Source of the DNA: Gonocerus acuteangulatus
Taxonomy: Eukaryota > Arthropoda > Insecta > Hemiptera > Coreidae
Length of the DNA stretch: 64,000 bases
Assembly (NCBI GenBank): GCA_946811695.1
Contig: OX328123.1
Span: 37,785,054-37,849,053, forward strand
Reading direction: 5' to 3'
Position numbers and translations under genes: made by a program. This document shows positions 21,743-30,925 of this stretch, one piece after another (the stretch's first letter is position 1; every line of letters starts with the position of its first letter). The notes under the pieces were generated by a model. That model ran no database searches, was not told the DNA's origin, and worked only from the letters and a program-made list of their open reading frames with translations.

Positions 21743-23288
21743 GAAGGTGTTGTACCTCTGACCGTCTTGTACTTTTGACCACCGGGGCTGTCGCGGCACG
21801 TAGCTACATTTTGTAAATTTTGGTGTAATTAGTGTTTAGCTCCTTCACTGAAGGGCTTGTGTAACCTACTTTGGATAGTTCAAGTCAAAGAATATTCTTG
21901 CAAAAAATACTTATCCATTTGTATTATAAAAATGTAAGTTATTTATTGATAACGGTTTGCCTAATATTTTTTTTTGCATTACATCTTTTTAGATGGAAAT
22001 CATTTGACAAAGTAGCTATTACAAACATGGTGTAGCTTCTGAAATTGATTTATCTTAACCCTAACATTTTTAGCATGCTTTATAATTTGCGCTACCAGTG
22101 TGTTGTACCTCTGACCACGACTAGGTGTTGTATCTTTGACCAGGTCAAAGGTAAAACACACCTGAGTGATTTTTACATAATTCATTTTTTTTGTTCTTCT
22201 GCTACAATATCTTTTAAATTAATATTGGTTGCTTCAATTTTTCAAAGAACTTAAAAAATAATAAATTAAATAAGTTCAAGCTGGCTTTATTAATCCTCAG
22301 TGTAGCAGTTCAATCCTATCGCCCCTTATCGTTCCACTTGAAGTTGTAAGACGTCATCGAAAAGTGCAGACTAGGAAAATGTCAAATAGGGGCCGGCCTA
22401 AAGGGAAAACTCGTATTCCGACAGATATTCCTGTAAAGGTAACTATTGAAAGTGAAAAAACAAAACAAAAGCCACACTCTAAATGTAAGAAACCATACAC
22501 AAATGAACCCCTTCCTTAAAAAGTGGTAAATAAAAAGAAAATTATTCTAATAACAATTCAGATTTTGATACTGAGACCGAAATTTCTTCAGGAAAAAGTG
22601 ACGTTTATCTGTCTAATGAATGTCGTGAATTATGTAAGTCAATGAACTAGCAACAATTTGAAAAAAAGGAGTTAAAAATAAAAGTAAAAAGACTATTACA
22701 TATTTAGTCGCAGAGATCTGTGGTATTAAATGTCCAATGTTTAAGATCCAATACTTGAAAAAACAAACTTTAAGTGACAAGTTTACGAGAGAAGATGAAA
22801 ATTTGTATGATATTGATGTTGAAGACATTGGGGCTTAAATTCCATACCCTACTATTGCTAGTGGATCTGCTTGACAGTTAAAACGTTTATCGGTTGGACT
22901 GGATTTTTGAGCATATTAAGCATAACATAATATCAATAATAGCTTTTTATTATGCTTACACCCATGTCCTGTATTTATTAAACTTACAATTATTTATAAT
23001 ATTACTCAATACAATTTTTTTTCTGCACTGCTGTGTTGTTTTTAGGTGGTCAGTGGTACAACACCCCGTGGTCAAAGGTACAACTACATGTTGTACCTTT
23101 GACCACTGTACGATTATTTTTTTAAGAATTAATAAAAAAAATTAAATGTAAAGTTAGAACCTTGAAAAAATTATATATGATAAACAATATAATACTAATT
23201 ACAACCAAATAAAAAAAATGAATTAACCATTAATATTCAAGCTGAAAAAACTCAATTGTGCAAAGTGGTCAAAGGTACAACACCTTCA

Positions 23289-23293
<5 letters not shown>
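21741..23293 (+). mobile_element. internally deleted pogo-like element in a TA tract
   Basis: Ends GGGGAAGGTGTTGTACCTCT and, reading inward from the right, GGTGAAGGTGTTGTACCTTT: about 24-bp inverted repeats. It lies inside (TA)n, consistent with a TA target. The terminal motif GTTGTACCTNTGACC recurs in both orientations at 21760-21782, 22098-22150 and 23041-23107, probably as extra transposase-binding sites. The interior keeps only a C-terminal transposase remnant. Confidence 0.78.
22339..22885 (+). pseudogene. pogo-type transposase, C-terminal remnant
   Basis: Begins VPLEVVRRHRKVQTRKM, then RGRPKGKTRIPTDIPVKVTI, a low-complexity acidic stretch (SDFDTETEISS) after a frameshift, then GIKCPMFKIQYLKK, YDIDVEDIGA, a stop, and IPYPTIASGS. 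The order (Lys/Arg-rich linker, Ser/Asp-rich spacer, final beta-rich module ending in LxxPxP-like text) matches the end of insect pogo-like transposases. The psq DNA-binding and DDE catalytic domains are absent. Confidence 0.55.

Positions 23294-23345
<52 letters not shown>
23294..23345. repeat. (TA)n microsatellite, right of pogo-like element
   Basis: Continuation of the split TA tract; then GTCTGTTCGCGGTTTCC. Confidence 0.9.
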
Positions 23346-23348
<3 letters not shown>

Positions 23349-23589
23349 TGTTCGCGGTTTCCTTGTCTGCTAGTAAGATAAAAAAAAGAAAGTTGATAAG
23401 TCAACGATTAAATTATGTAAAATTAGTAGAAATTGTAAAACACTTAAAATTCTTTTAAAAGTCAATAAAAAATCACAATGAAAATTACGATTTCTGATTT
23501 CTTATTATTATATCTACTTGTTATATTACATTTTACTTTTACTTGCCTATTCTAAATTAAGTTTCATTTGTATTACATATTTATTATAC

Positions 23590-23935
23590 CTGGTGCGTAA
23601 ACAAACAGAGCAGATGGTTTTTCCACCGCGGGAAAACGCGACATACAATTGGCCATGCAAGAAACATGGGTTTTCTAAATGAATACCACAAACACATAAT
23701 GACTGCCCTGGGATTTGGTTATAATCAAACTGAGTTCATAGGTCCAATAGGAACACAGCTGCAGGCACTGTAATGAATTCACAGCAGCTCGATTCAAACT
23801 TGCACCATTATTAGTCGAATATCGCGCTTCGCGGGTCTGTCGTAACCAAATTCTTTCACGTTCATTGCGATCTTCACGTTCCTGGGCAGTACAATAACAT
23901 TGATATTTAATTTGATTCTTTGCATTTCGGGTTCA
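23590..23935 (-). pseudogene. Helitron Rep/helicase relic, N-terminal end fused to helicase C-terminus
   Basis: Minus strand: first an Arg/Glu-rich stretch QEREDRNERERIWLRQTREA typical of the N-terminal region of Helitron polyproteins. Then, after about 70 bp, the last PIF1-helicase motifs appear: IITKSQGQ, (one-base frameshift) LCVCGIHLENPCFLHGQLYV, AFSRGGK. The Rep domain and most of the helicase are missing, so it is a deletion derivative. It supplies the only helicase evidence in the window and shows that rolling-circle elements with coding capacity existed in this lineage. Confidence 0.78.
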
Positions 23936-24562
23936 TCTGCCTAAATTTGTCCGACGCCTTATATGAGGCATATTTAGTAAGTCACAAACACACAACACTT
24001 TTGTATTTTTATAGAAACTTGTGGCTTTTAGATTTACTAATATTATAGATGCACAGCAAAGATATGTTTACATTTCAAGTGACATTTTACCACAGACAAT
24101 TTACATTTAATTATAGACAATTTCTTTCTGACTAATGTTACCATCGTATAAATGAAGGGCTGAGTGCCAAAAACTAGTAATAACTAAAAAAATCTGAAAA
24201 ACATTACTGTTGATGACTTAATTGACTTAAATTGCTCCAATTGAAATCATTTTTGTCACCAACACAATGTATTTTAGATTCTATTTACTTTAAATTCGAT
24301 TTTTTAAGTATTTTCTAATTTCGGGATAGTCACCTTTGGCAATGAGCCCTTCAAATATTGACATATTTACAATTGAGTACACTAACGTCACTCAATTGTT
24401 TTGCTTTCCCCGAACCTCTCCACTAACACTAAAACTTTGTGTTATGATATTAAATTTGAAGTTGACTTTTAAGTATTATTGCGAATCTTTTGTATGGGAA
24501 TATAGAAAAGTGGGTTCTTTTTTTCCTCGTTAACGCAAATATAAATTAATTTAAATTGCATT
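23936..24562. other. unassigned AT-rich spacer
   Basis: Possibly the remaining 5' part of the Helitron relic; no termini identified. Confidence 0.35.
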
Positions 24563-24600
24563 ATTATTTATTTATTTATGATGGTGCACCGAAAGACACC
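24563..24600 (-). mobile_element. retroposon tail fragment
   Basis: (TTTA)n followed by TGATGGTGCACCGAAAG is the inverted end of the stem-loop tail plus (TAAA)n seen in SINEs of this window. Body not recognised. Confidence 0.4.
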
Positions 24601-24681
24601 CAGTACTTCATATAAAACCAGGGCCTTTGGATTCTGCATAAAGCTCCTTACTGCTTGATATTAGATACCAATAAGTAGCAT

Positions 24682-25041
24682 ACCTTTCTACATGTACTCA
24701 CTAGACTACAAAAGCTAGAAGCTCTTCTAAATGACAGTACTCTAGAGGACAAATTGATTGCTCTCTTAACTAAACTAATACACTATGAAACACAGGAACC
24801 TTATCCCGAGGATAAAAATCGCAATAGGGAAAGTGTATAAGGCCCTGAAGAAAAAGATACGAACAAAGACGATACGTTTTGGGTTTATGATCCTAAACTT
24901 TGTACTTTAGATGACTCGACTTTAAAAAACTTAGTTTCTGCTTTCAAGTATATTATGCAGTTAACCCCAACGACTTTATTTACAACATTCACAACTGTTG
25001 TTGTTAGGATGCGTCGAAATGTATCTTACACCTTAAAATAG
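24682..25041 (+). pseudogene. unrecognised protein-coding remnant, one internal stop
   Basis: A 119-codon stretch interrupted only by TAA at 24838-24840 and closed by TAG at 25039-25041; no ATG at the left. It reads VLTRLQKLEALLNDSTLEDK, LIALLTKLIHYETQEPYP, then DDTFWVYDPKLCTLDDSTLK. The composition is protein-like (amphipathic leucine-rich part, then an acidic/aromatic part), not low complexity. It lies just before the Helitron-type tandem array, so it may be part of the same element or a captured host fragment. No family recognised. Confidence 0.4.
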
Positions 25042-25174
25042 AGGTTTTCCTTGCCACGACGATTTATTTTATACCCCACATGATGATTATCAGAAGAAAT
25101 GATGGCTTTCTGATGGAGCAAAAAGTACAAAACGTCTTATGTATTATTCCATTCTCCTATCAAGACCTAACTGT

Positions 25175-26267
25175 GAGCCAAGTTTGGTAAAAATTGGCCA
25201 AACTGTGTGGATTTTTATAAGAAACAAACAGACAGCCAGATAGCTGAAAGACCTTTTTGGCCTAGCCAGTGCATTCCCCGGACCATGACCTACCTGTGTG
25301 CTAAGTTTGATCAAAAACGGTCATTTTTTGTATAGAACGAAATGCAGACAGACAGCTGATAGGCGATGTTTACCTAGTCTATGCCATTTCCCAGACCAAG
25401 ACCTACCTGTCTATCAATTTTGGTCATAATTGTTGAAGTGGTATGAATTTGTGTACGGAATAAAAATACAGAGAGACAGCTGATAGACGATGTTGACCTA
25501 GTCCATGCCATTTCCTGGAAGAATATATCTACCTGTCTATCAATTTTGGTCATAATTGTTGAAGTGGTATGAATTTGTGTAAGGAATAAAAATACAGAGA
25601 GACAGCTGATAGACGATGTTGACCTAGTCTAGGCAACTTCCCCGACTAGGACCTACCTGTGTGCCAAGTTTGATCAAAAACGGTCAAATGTTGTCAATTT
25701 GTGAACAAAATGCAGAAAGGCAGCTGATGGACTATTTGGACCTAGCCTGTGATACTTCCCGGAAATATACTTACCTGTTGGTCGAAATCGATCAAATGGT
25801 GTGAATTTTTTGTAAGACACAAAAATGCATAGAGACAGCTGATAGACGATGTTGACATAGTCTATGCCATTTCCCGGGCCAAGACCTACCTGTCCTGTGT
25901 GCCAAGTTTGATCATAAACTGTCAAATCATGTGGATTTGTTGTTTAAGGAATAAACAGTTAGGCAAACAGCCGATAGACGATTTTGAACTAGCCTAACAT
26001 TCTTCAAGTATAAAGACCCATCTGTGTCTCTAGTTTAGTTACAATTGGTCAAACGGTGTACATTCCTATAATGAACAAACAGACATACAGACAGCTGATT
26101 GAAGATTTTGACCTAGTCTAAGCCAATTCCCGGTTAAAAACCTACCTCTGTGCAAAGTGTAGTCAAAATTGGCCAAACTGTGTGTATTTGTATAAGGAAA
26201 AAACAAACAGACAGACATCTGATAGACGATTTTGAACCATCCTGTGACACTCTCCGAATAAATACGT
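25175..26267 (+). repeat. tandem array of ~9 units of ~116-130 bp
   Basis: Each unit contains GACAGCTGATAGACGAT, GACCTAGTCTA, a TTCCCGG-like box, ACCTACCTGTGTGCCAAGTT, TGATCAAAA-GGTCAAA and GTGTGAATTTGT. Units begin near 25237, 25353, 25480, 25601, 25720, 25837, 25967, 26090 and 26215. The same unit occurs singly at 505-630 and twice in the Helitron at 21291. A Helitron 3' end follows at 26325, so the array looks like an expanded internal repeat of a Helitron. Confidence 0.85.
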
Positions 26268-26327
26268 AGTTATTTCCGAAGATTCGTAGCTATTTAGGCG
26301 GTACGAAGTTCGCGGATTCAGCTAGTT
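26268..26327 (+). repeat. right terminal inverted repeat, inner part (Helitron 3' end)
   Basis: GTACGAAGTTCGCGGATTCA followed by GCTAG and TT: a Helitron 3' end with a hairpin (CGAAGTTCG) and CTAG at 26322-26325. Mirrors 20407-20469. ATTCAGCTAGTT (26316-26327) is duplicated at 27415-27426 by the LINE insertion. Confidence 0.8.
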
Positions 26328-27414
26328 CTCACTCACTCACTGTTGGGCGCTACAGTCCTTGTAGGACCTGGGCCTCTGCCACTATCCTGCTCCACTCCAC
26401 GCGGTTTGCTGCTAAGTTCCTCCAATTTCGGATCCCTAGCGTCAGCAAGTCCTCCTCCAGGTCATCAAGCCACCTCCGTCTTGGTCGGCCTCTCTTTCTT
26501 TTGCCCCCAGGTGCACCATTCAGCATCAATTTAGGTAGCCTACAGGGTTCCATCCTTTACACGTGCCCTAACCACCGTAGCCTACCTTTCTTGATGACAT
26601 AGAGGATGTCAGGCTCGCCATACATTTCTGTAAGTTCGGCATTGCTCCTGATCCTCCACCTGTGGTGCTCTCTTACGGCTCCAAAAATCTTCCTCAGGAC
26701 TCTCCTTTCCCAGACCAACAGACCTCTCCTCATTTCTTTGGTCAGAGTCCACGTTTCGGTGCCGTACACAACAACTGGTCTAATCACAGTTTTGTATAAT
26801 AAAATCTTTGCTTTCCTGGAGAGACTTTTGTATCGGAGAGCTTTTTGCAAGGCGTAGAAGCATATGTTTCCCGCCACCATTCTGCCCTTAACCTCCGCTT
26901 CCAGGTTATTGTTCTCCGTTACTACTCCCCCCAGGTACTTAAATGTGCTACAGCTACGGTACGTGTCCTCGCCCAAATCCACAGTCTCTCCTCGTTCTTC
27001 GGTCTGTCTCGAGGTTTTCATATACTTGGTATTTTCACTATTTATAGAGTCCCAAGTCTTGCGCGGCACGATCGAATTCTGTCACAGCACCGGCCAAAGC
27101 TGCTGTGGTCCTCCCTGTTATTACCACATCATCAGCATACGCCATGTGCTGAGTGAGCCTATTGAAAATGGTGCCCCCTGGGTTAGTCCTTATCTTTCGG
27201 ATGGCGACTTCAAGGGCGAGATTGAATAATACGGGTGATAATGGGTCCCCTTGTCTTAAGCCACTGTTTACCTCGAAGCTATCAGAGACGCCTACTCTGG
27301 TTTTGACCTTACATCTTGTTCCTTCCAGAGTCAACCTCGTCAATCTTATTAGCTTCCCAGGTATTCCCAGTGACTGTAATGCCTGCAGCAACTTCCCTCT
27401 ATCAACACTGTCAT
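26328..27414 (-). mobile_element. 5'-truncated RTE-like LINE with 12-bp duplication
   Basis: Flanked by identical ATTCAGCTAGTT at 26316-26327 and 27415-27426. The minus-strand 3' end is (TGAG)n, a microsatellite tail of the kind RTE/CR1 elements use instead of poly(A). The frame (1.05 kb) runs from the middle of the reverse transcriptase to the C terminus. It splits the right inverted repeat and so is younger than that repeat. Confidence 0.88.
26350..27391 (-). pseudogene. RTE-like reverse transcriptase, C-terminal two-thirds
   Basis: Contains GLRQGDPLSPVLFNLALE, the catalytic YADD (MAYADDVVI), FKYLGGVVTENN, VVYGTETWTLTKE, RRVLRKIFG, RLRWLGHV and the terminal GRPRRRWLDDLEEDL. Two defects are visible: a frameshift near 27048 between DLGLYK and NSENTKYMK, and an in-frame TAA at 26557-26559 after RWLGHV. 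The endonuclease and fingers are missing by 5' truncation. Confidence 0.88.
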
Positions 27415-27426
27415 ATTCAGCTAGTT

Positions 27427-27677
27427 AAATAAATAAATAAACAAACAAAAGAGGGAGCCGGCCCGGGCCGGGCCCGGACGGAAAAGAATGTCTACCTGCC
27501 TTTCTCACCGGGGCCCGGCCGGGGCACGGGCTCGGCACGGCCCCGGCCCGGACCCGGCACGGTCTAGCGTGAACTAGTCCATTAAAAACAGTGGTGTGAT
27601 AGTTTCACCGTGTCCCGTCCGTGCCCCGTACGGGGCCCGGCCCGGACCCGGCACGGTCTAGCGTGAATAGGCCTTTA
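27427..27677 (-). repeat. right GC-rich terminal inverted repeat, outer part
   Basis: Inverted match to 20166-20410: (TAAA)n, then GAGGGAGCCGGCCCGG, two TAGCGTGAA motifs, ending GTGAATAGGCCTTTA at 27677. Confidence 0.85.
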
Positions 27678-28839
27678 TTATTAATTATAACATTTTAATA
27701 ACCGGTCATTCATTAAATAAATATTGAACAAAAATTGTCTAAAACAAAGTGTCAAGTTATTTTTTACCTGCAGCCCAGCTGACAAGAGGAGTGTACAGCG
27801 ATGGGGTCACCGATTTGGACCAATTTTTTTCTGGTGATTCTACATCAAAAAATAGTCGACATGAGTCCGAGTGTTCCGTCCAATGCGCCTTAGGAGCTGA
27901 GAAATAAAATAAAATAGGTTGAAAGTACTTTATTTTTTATATCGAGTTTAGAAAATGATATCGACATGATTCTTTCACCAATTCATTTGTTTTATAGAGT
28001 AGATTAAAAGAAAAATATAATCGTTAAAAAATAATTTATATTTCCTCAAATATATTCAAAAATATGCTATCGTTTTCAGGTAAACTAGTATTATACATTT
28101 TTTTACACCAAAAATAATAGCAGATTTAAAATCAGCACCCCAAGAAACCCTAATATATTGAATATCATTGAAAACAAAAAATAATGATTTTTCCTAGTCT
28201 GGAAGAGACTAAACATTTGTAAGCGAAAAGGTAATGTAACGTTTTGAAATTCAATATCTCCCCTTGAGATAATCCGATTTTTACATCATTGAAATCTTTC
28301 GAAAGGAGAAAGACTCCTTTTTCTAACCATATAAATGACTATTGTATTATCTCAAAAGGTACTTGCGAAAAATGGTGTTCAAAATAAAAATAGAATGTAA
28401 ACTTTTTTTTGCATATAACGTCAATTCCAGAACACATAGAAACACCCCGATTCCGAACGGAAATGTGTTACATTATGGCCTTTATTGACCCTCCAAGTTT
28501 GGTTTGGATCGGGTTAATATTCTTTGAAATATGGCCGGATTCTTGAATGTTTAACAAAATTTTAAGGGTCCCTCCTTAGCAAAATTTAAAATACATTTTT
28601 TTTTTATTTTTGTAATATCCCAAAAATTTGAATTTAGGGGTTTTTCAGTGTGCTAAAAACGAATCTGACATCCGTTTTTAAATCAAAAATTATTTCATAA
28701 TCGATAACTTTTAGCACTTTCCTCCGAAGGAAAGTAGCTATTGAGGTTGGACTCATGACGGAATTTTTGAAAAATTTCTTCAAATATTTATCGATCCTAC
28801 CTAGTAGACACCGAAAATGACCCCCGTTAAAATTTATAT

Positions 28840-28842
28840 ATA

Positions 28843-28919
<77 letters not shown>
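28840..28919. repeat. (TA)n(TG)n microsatellite inside HL-B
   Basis: Placed just after CCCCCGTTAAAATTTATA, the same position as the TA tract in every HL-A copy, so it travels with the element. Confidence 0.92.
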
Positions 28920-29029
28920 CTGTTAACACGATAGCGGCCAGAGTTCTTGTTTTTTCGTCACGAAACTTGGTATATAGCATTCAATTAGCAAACGATTGAA
29001 CGAGTTCGTTAACCACCAAAATCGGTCCA

Positions 29030-29620
29030 CCGGAAGGGGGGGTTTACCCCGAACCCAAAACACTAATTTGACCATTTCAGCCGTAATATTTGTTATATTT
29101 CAACGAAACTTGGTATTCGTACTGGTAATATAGAGAGAAAAGTGAGATATAAAAATAAACTAAATCGGTTCATACGGAGGGGGGGTTTACTCCGGACCCA
29201 CAATACCAATTCGCCACTACCAGCCGTGATTTTAGGTGTATTTCGACGAAACTCGGTATTCATAGTGGTAATCTACAGGTAAATATGTGTTGTAATAATA
29301 AACTAAATCGGTGCATTAGGAGGGGGGGTTTACTCCATACCCACAATACCAATTCGACACTACCAACCGTGATTTTTGGTATATTTCGACGAAACTCGGT
29401 ATTCGTAGTGGTAATCTACAGGTAAATATGTGTTGTAAAAATAAAATAAATTGGTTCATTAGGAGGGGGGGTTTACTCCGGACCCAAATTACTAATATAC
29501 TCATACCGGTCGTAATTTCTGCTGTATTGTAACGAAACGCGGTATACGTCGTGGGTAACTCATGAGAAAGAAGTGTTGTAAAAATGAGCTGAATCGGTCA
29601 ATCGGAAAGGGGGGGTTTAC
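29030..29620 (+). repeat. minisatellite, ~4 units of 140-145 bp
   Basis: Units restart at GGNGGGGGGGTTTAC near 29032, 29176, 29321, 29461 and 29606; each contains TTTCGACGAAACTCGGTATT and AAATAAACTAAATCGG. The same array, inverted, fills 63600-64000. Part of HL-B. Confidence 0.9.
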
Positions 29621-30925
29621 TTTGTAATATACTTCAATAGAAAAGCCAGCCAGACATAGGTTCACAAAGGCGCCGCAAGGAGCGCTAGAGGGACTGTATC
29701 CGGTTCCTGCGTTAGACCAAAATACGATAATATGAGGAGTTTGTATTTATTACGTAGTGTAGTAGGTACCATGTGTAAACATAACTCTGGAAGCAAATTA
29801 ATAATTTATCAGTTACTCATTACAAAATTAAAAGAGAACTATTCATGTTTTTATTTTATTTATGTAGGATATTTTAAGCAAATTGTTCTGGAAAGCAGTC
29901 TACACTACCCAAATTCTGAGGAAAGTGCTTAGTTATGCAGCTCCTGCGTGACGGACTTTTTAAATGTAGGTTTATGGAATATTTGGGCATAATAATGACT
30001 TCTACAGAGTCGAGTATGTAAAACAATTTTTTATTTAAAAACGTATGTCAGATTCGTTTTTAGCACATTGAAAAACCCCTAAATTCAAATTTTTGGGATA
30101 TTACAAAAATAAAAAAAAATGTATTTTAAATTTCGCTAAGGGGGGACCCTTTAAATTTTGTTAAAGATTCAAGAATCCGGCCATATTTCAAAGAATATTA
30201 ACCCGATCCAAACCAAACTTGGAGGGTCAATAAAGGCCATAATGTAACTCTTTTCCGTTCAATCGGGGTGTTTCTATGTGTTCTGGAATTGACGTTATAT
30301 GCAAAAAAAGTTTACATTCTATTTTTATTTTGAACACCATTTTTCGCAAGTACCTTTTGAGATAATACAATAGTCATTTATATGGTTAGAAAAAGGAGTC
30401 TTTCTCCTTTCGAAAGATTTCAATGATGTAAAAATCGGATTATCTCAAAGGGAGATATTGAATTTCAAAACGTTACATTACCTTTTCGCTTACAAATGTT
30501 TAGTCTCTTCCAGACTAGGAAAAATCATTATTTCTTGTTTTCAATGATATTCAGTATATTAGAGTTTCTTGGGGTGCTGATTTTAAATGTGCTATTATTT
30601 TTGGTGTAAAAAAATGTATAATACTAGTTTACCTGAAAACGAAAGCATATTTTTGAATATATTTGAGGAAACATAAATTATTTTTTAACGATTATATTTT
30701 TCTTTTAATCTACTCTATAAAACAAATGAATTGGTGAAAGAATCATGTCGATATCATTTTCTAAACTCGATATAAAAAATAAGGCACTTTCAACCTATTT
30801 TATTTTATTTCACGGCTCCTAAGGCGCATTGGACGGAACGCTCGGACTATTTTTCGATGTAGAATCACCAGAAAAAATTTGGTCCAAATCGGTGACCCCA
30901 TCGCTGTATACTCCCCTTGTGAGTT

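Larger units (their letters stand above)
20166..27677. mobile_element. 7.5-kb composite bounded by GC-rich terminal inverted repeats
   Basis: Both ends begin TAAAGGCCTATTCACGCTAG reading inward. The inverted repeats are about 300 bp, about 93% identical and extremely GC-rich in their outer 230 bp, against AT-rich surroundings. Each contains a second internal copy of the TTCACGCTAGACCG motif about 95 bp in. The inner 60 bp of each is a Helitron 3' terminus. No duplication is certain (possibly AT). The interior holds HL-A, SINE, Helitron, pogo-like and array sequence but no transposase matched to these ends. It could be one large element or an inverted pair joined with Helitron ends; class unknown. 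Confidence 0.6.
28711..29956 (+). mobile_element. complete HL-B Helentron-like element
   Basis: 5' end TTAGCACTTTCCTCCGAAGG with a small hairpin (CTTTCCTCCGAAGGAAAG). 3' end GAGGAAAGTGCTTAGTTATG, CAGCTCCTGCGTGACGGAC, then TTTTT. TTAGCACTTTCCTC and GAGGAAAGTGCTTA are inverted subterminal repeats, and GCAG-CTC-CTGC is the terminal hairpin. A (TA)n(TG)n tract (28840-28919) and a ~143-bp minisatellite fill the middle. It sits between T and T in the foldback spacer without duplication. Non-coding, 1246 bp. Matches the DINE-1/HINE plan. Confidence 0.8.
27777..30925. mobile_element. FB-1 foldback element with ~0.9-kb inverted arms
   Basis: Arms 27777-28710 and about 30000-30925 are inverted copies with about 95% identity, starting near ACAGCGATGGGGTCACCG. 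Landmarks in both: TGTTCCGTCCAATGCGCC, TTCTTTCACCAATTCATTTG, GCACCCCAAGAAACCCTAAT, GAGATAATCCGATTTTTACA. The spacer is occupied by a complete HL-B (28711-29956); without it the spacer is only about 50-100 bp, so the DNA would form a near-perfect 0.9-kb hairpin. No coding frame, no clear duplication. Single arms occur at 15190-15505 and 59548-60118. Confidence 0.85.

Noticed and set aside
25175..26267. CRISPR-like regularly spaced repeats (also 29030-29620)
   Set aside because: The whole ~120-145-bp unit repeats, with no constant repeat/variable spacer pattern, and the DNA is eukaryotic.
26606..27428. Plus-strand frames over the RTE-like LINE
   Set aside because: Antisense shadows of the minus-strand reverse transcriptase.
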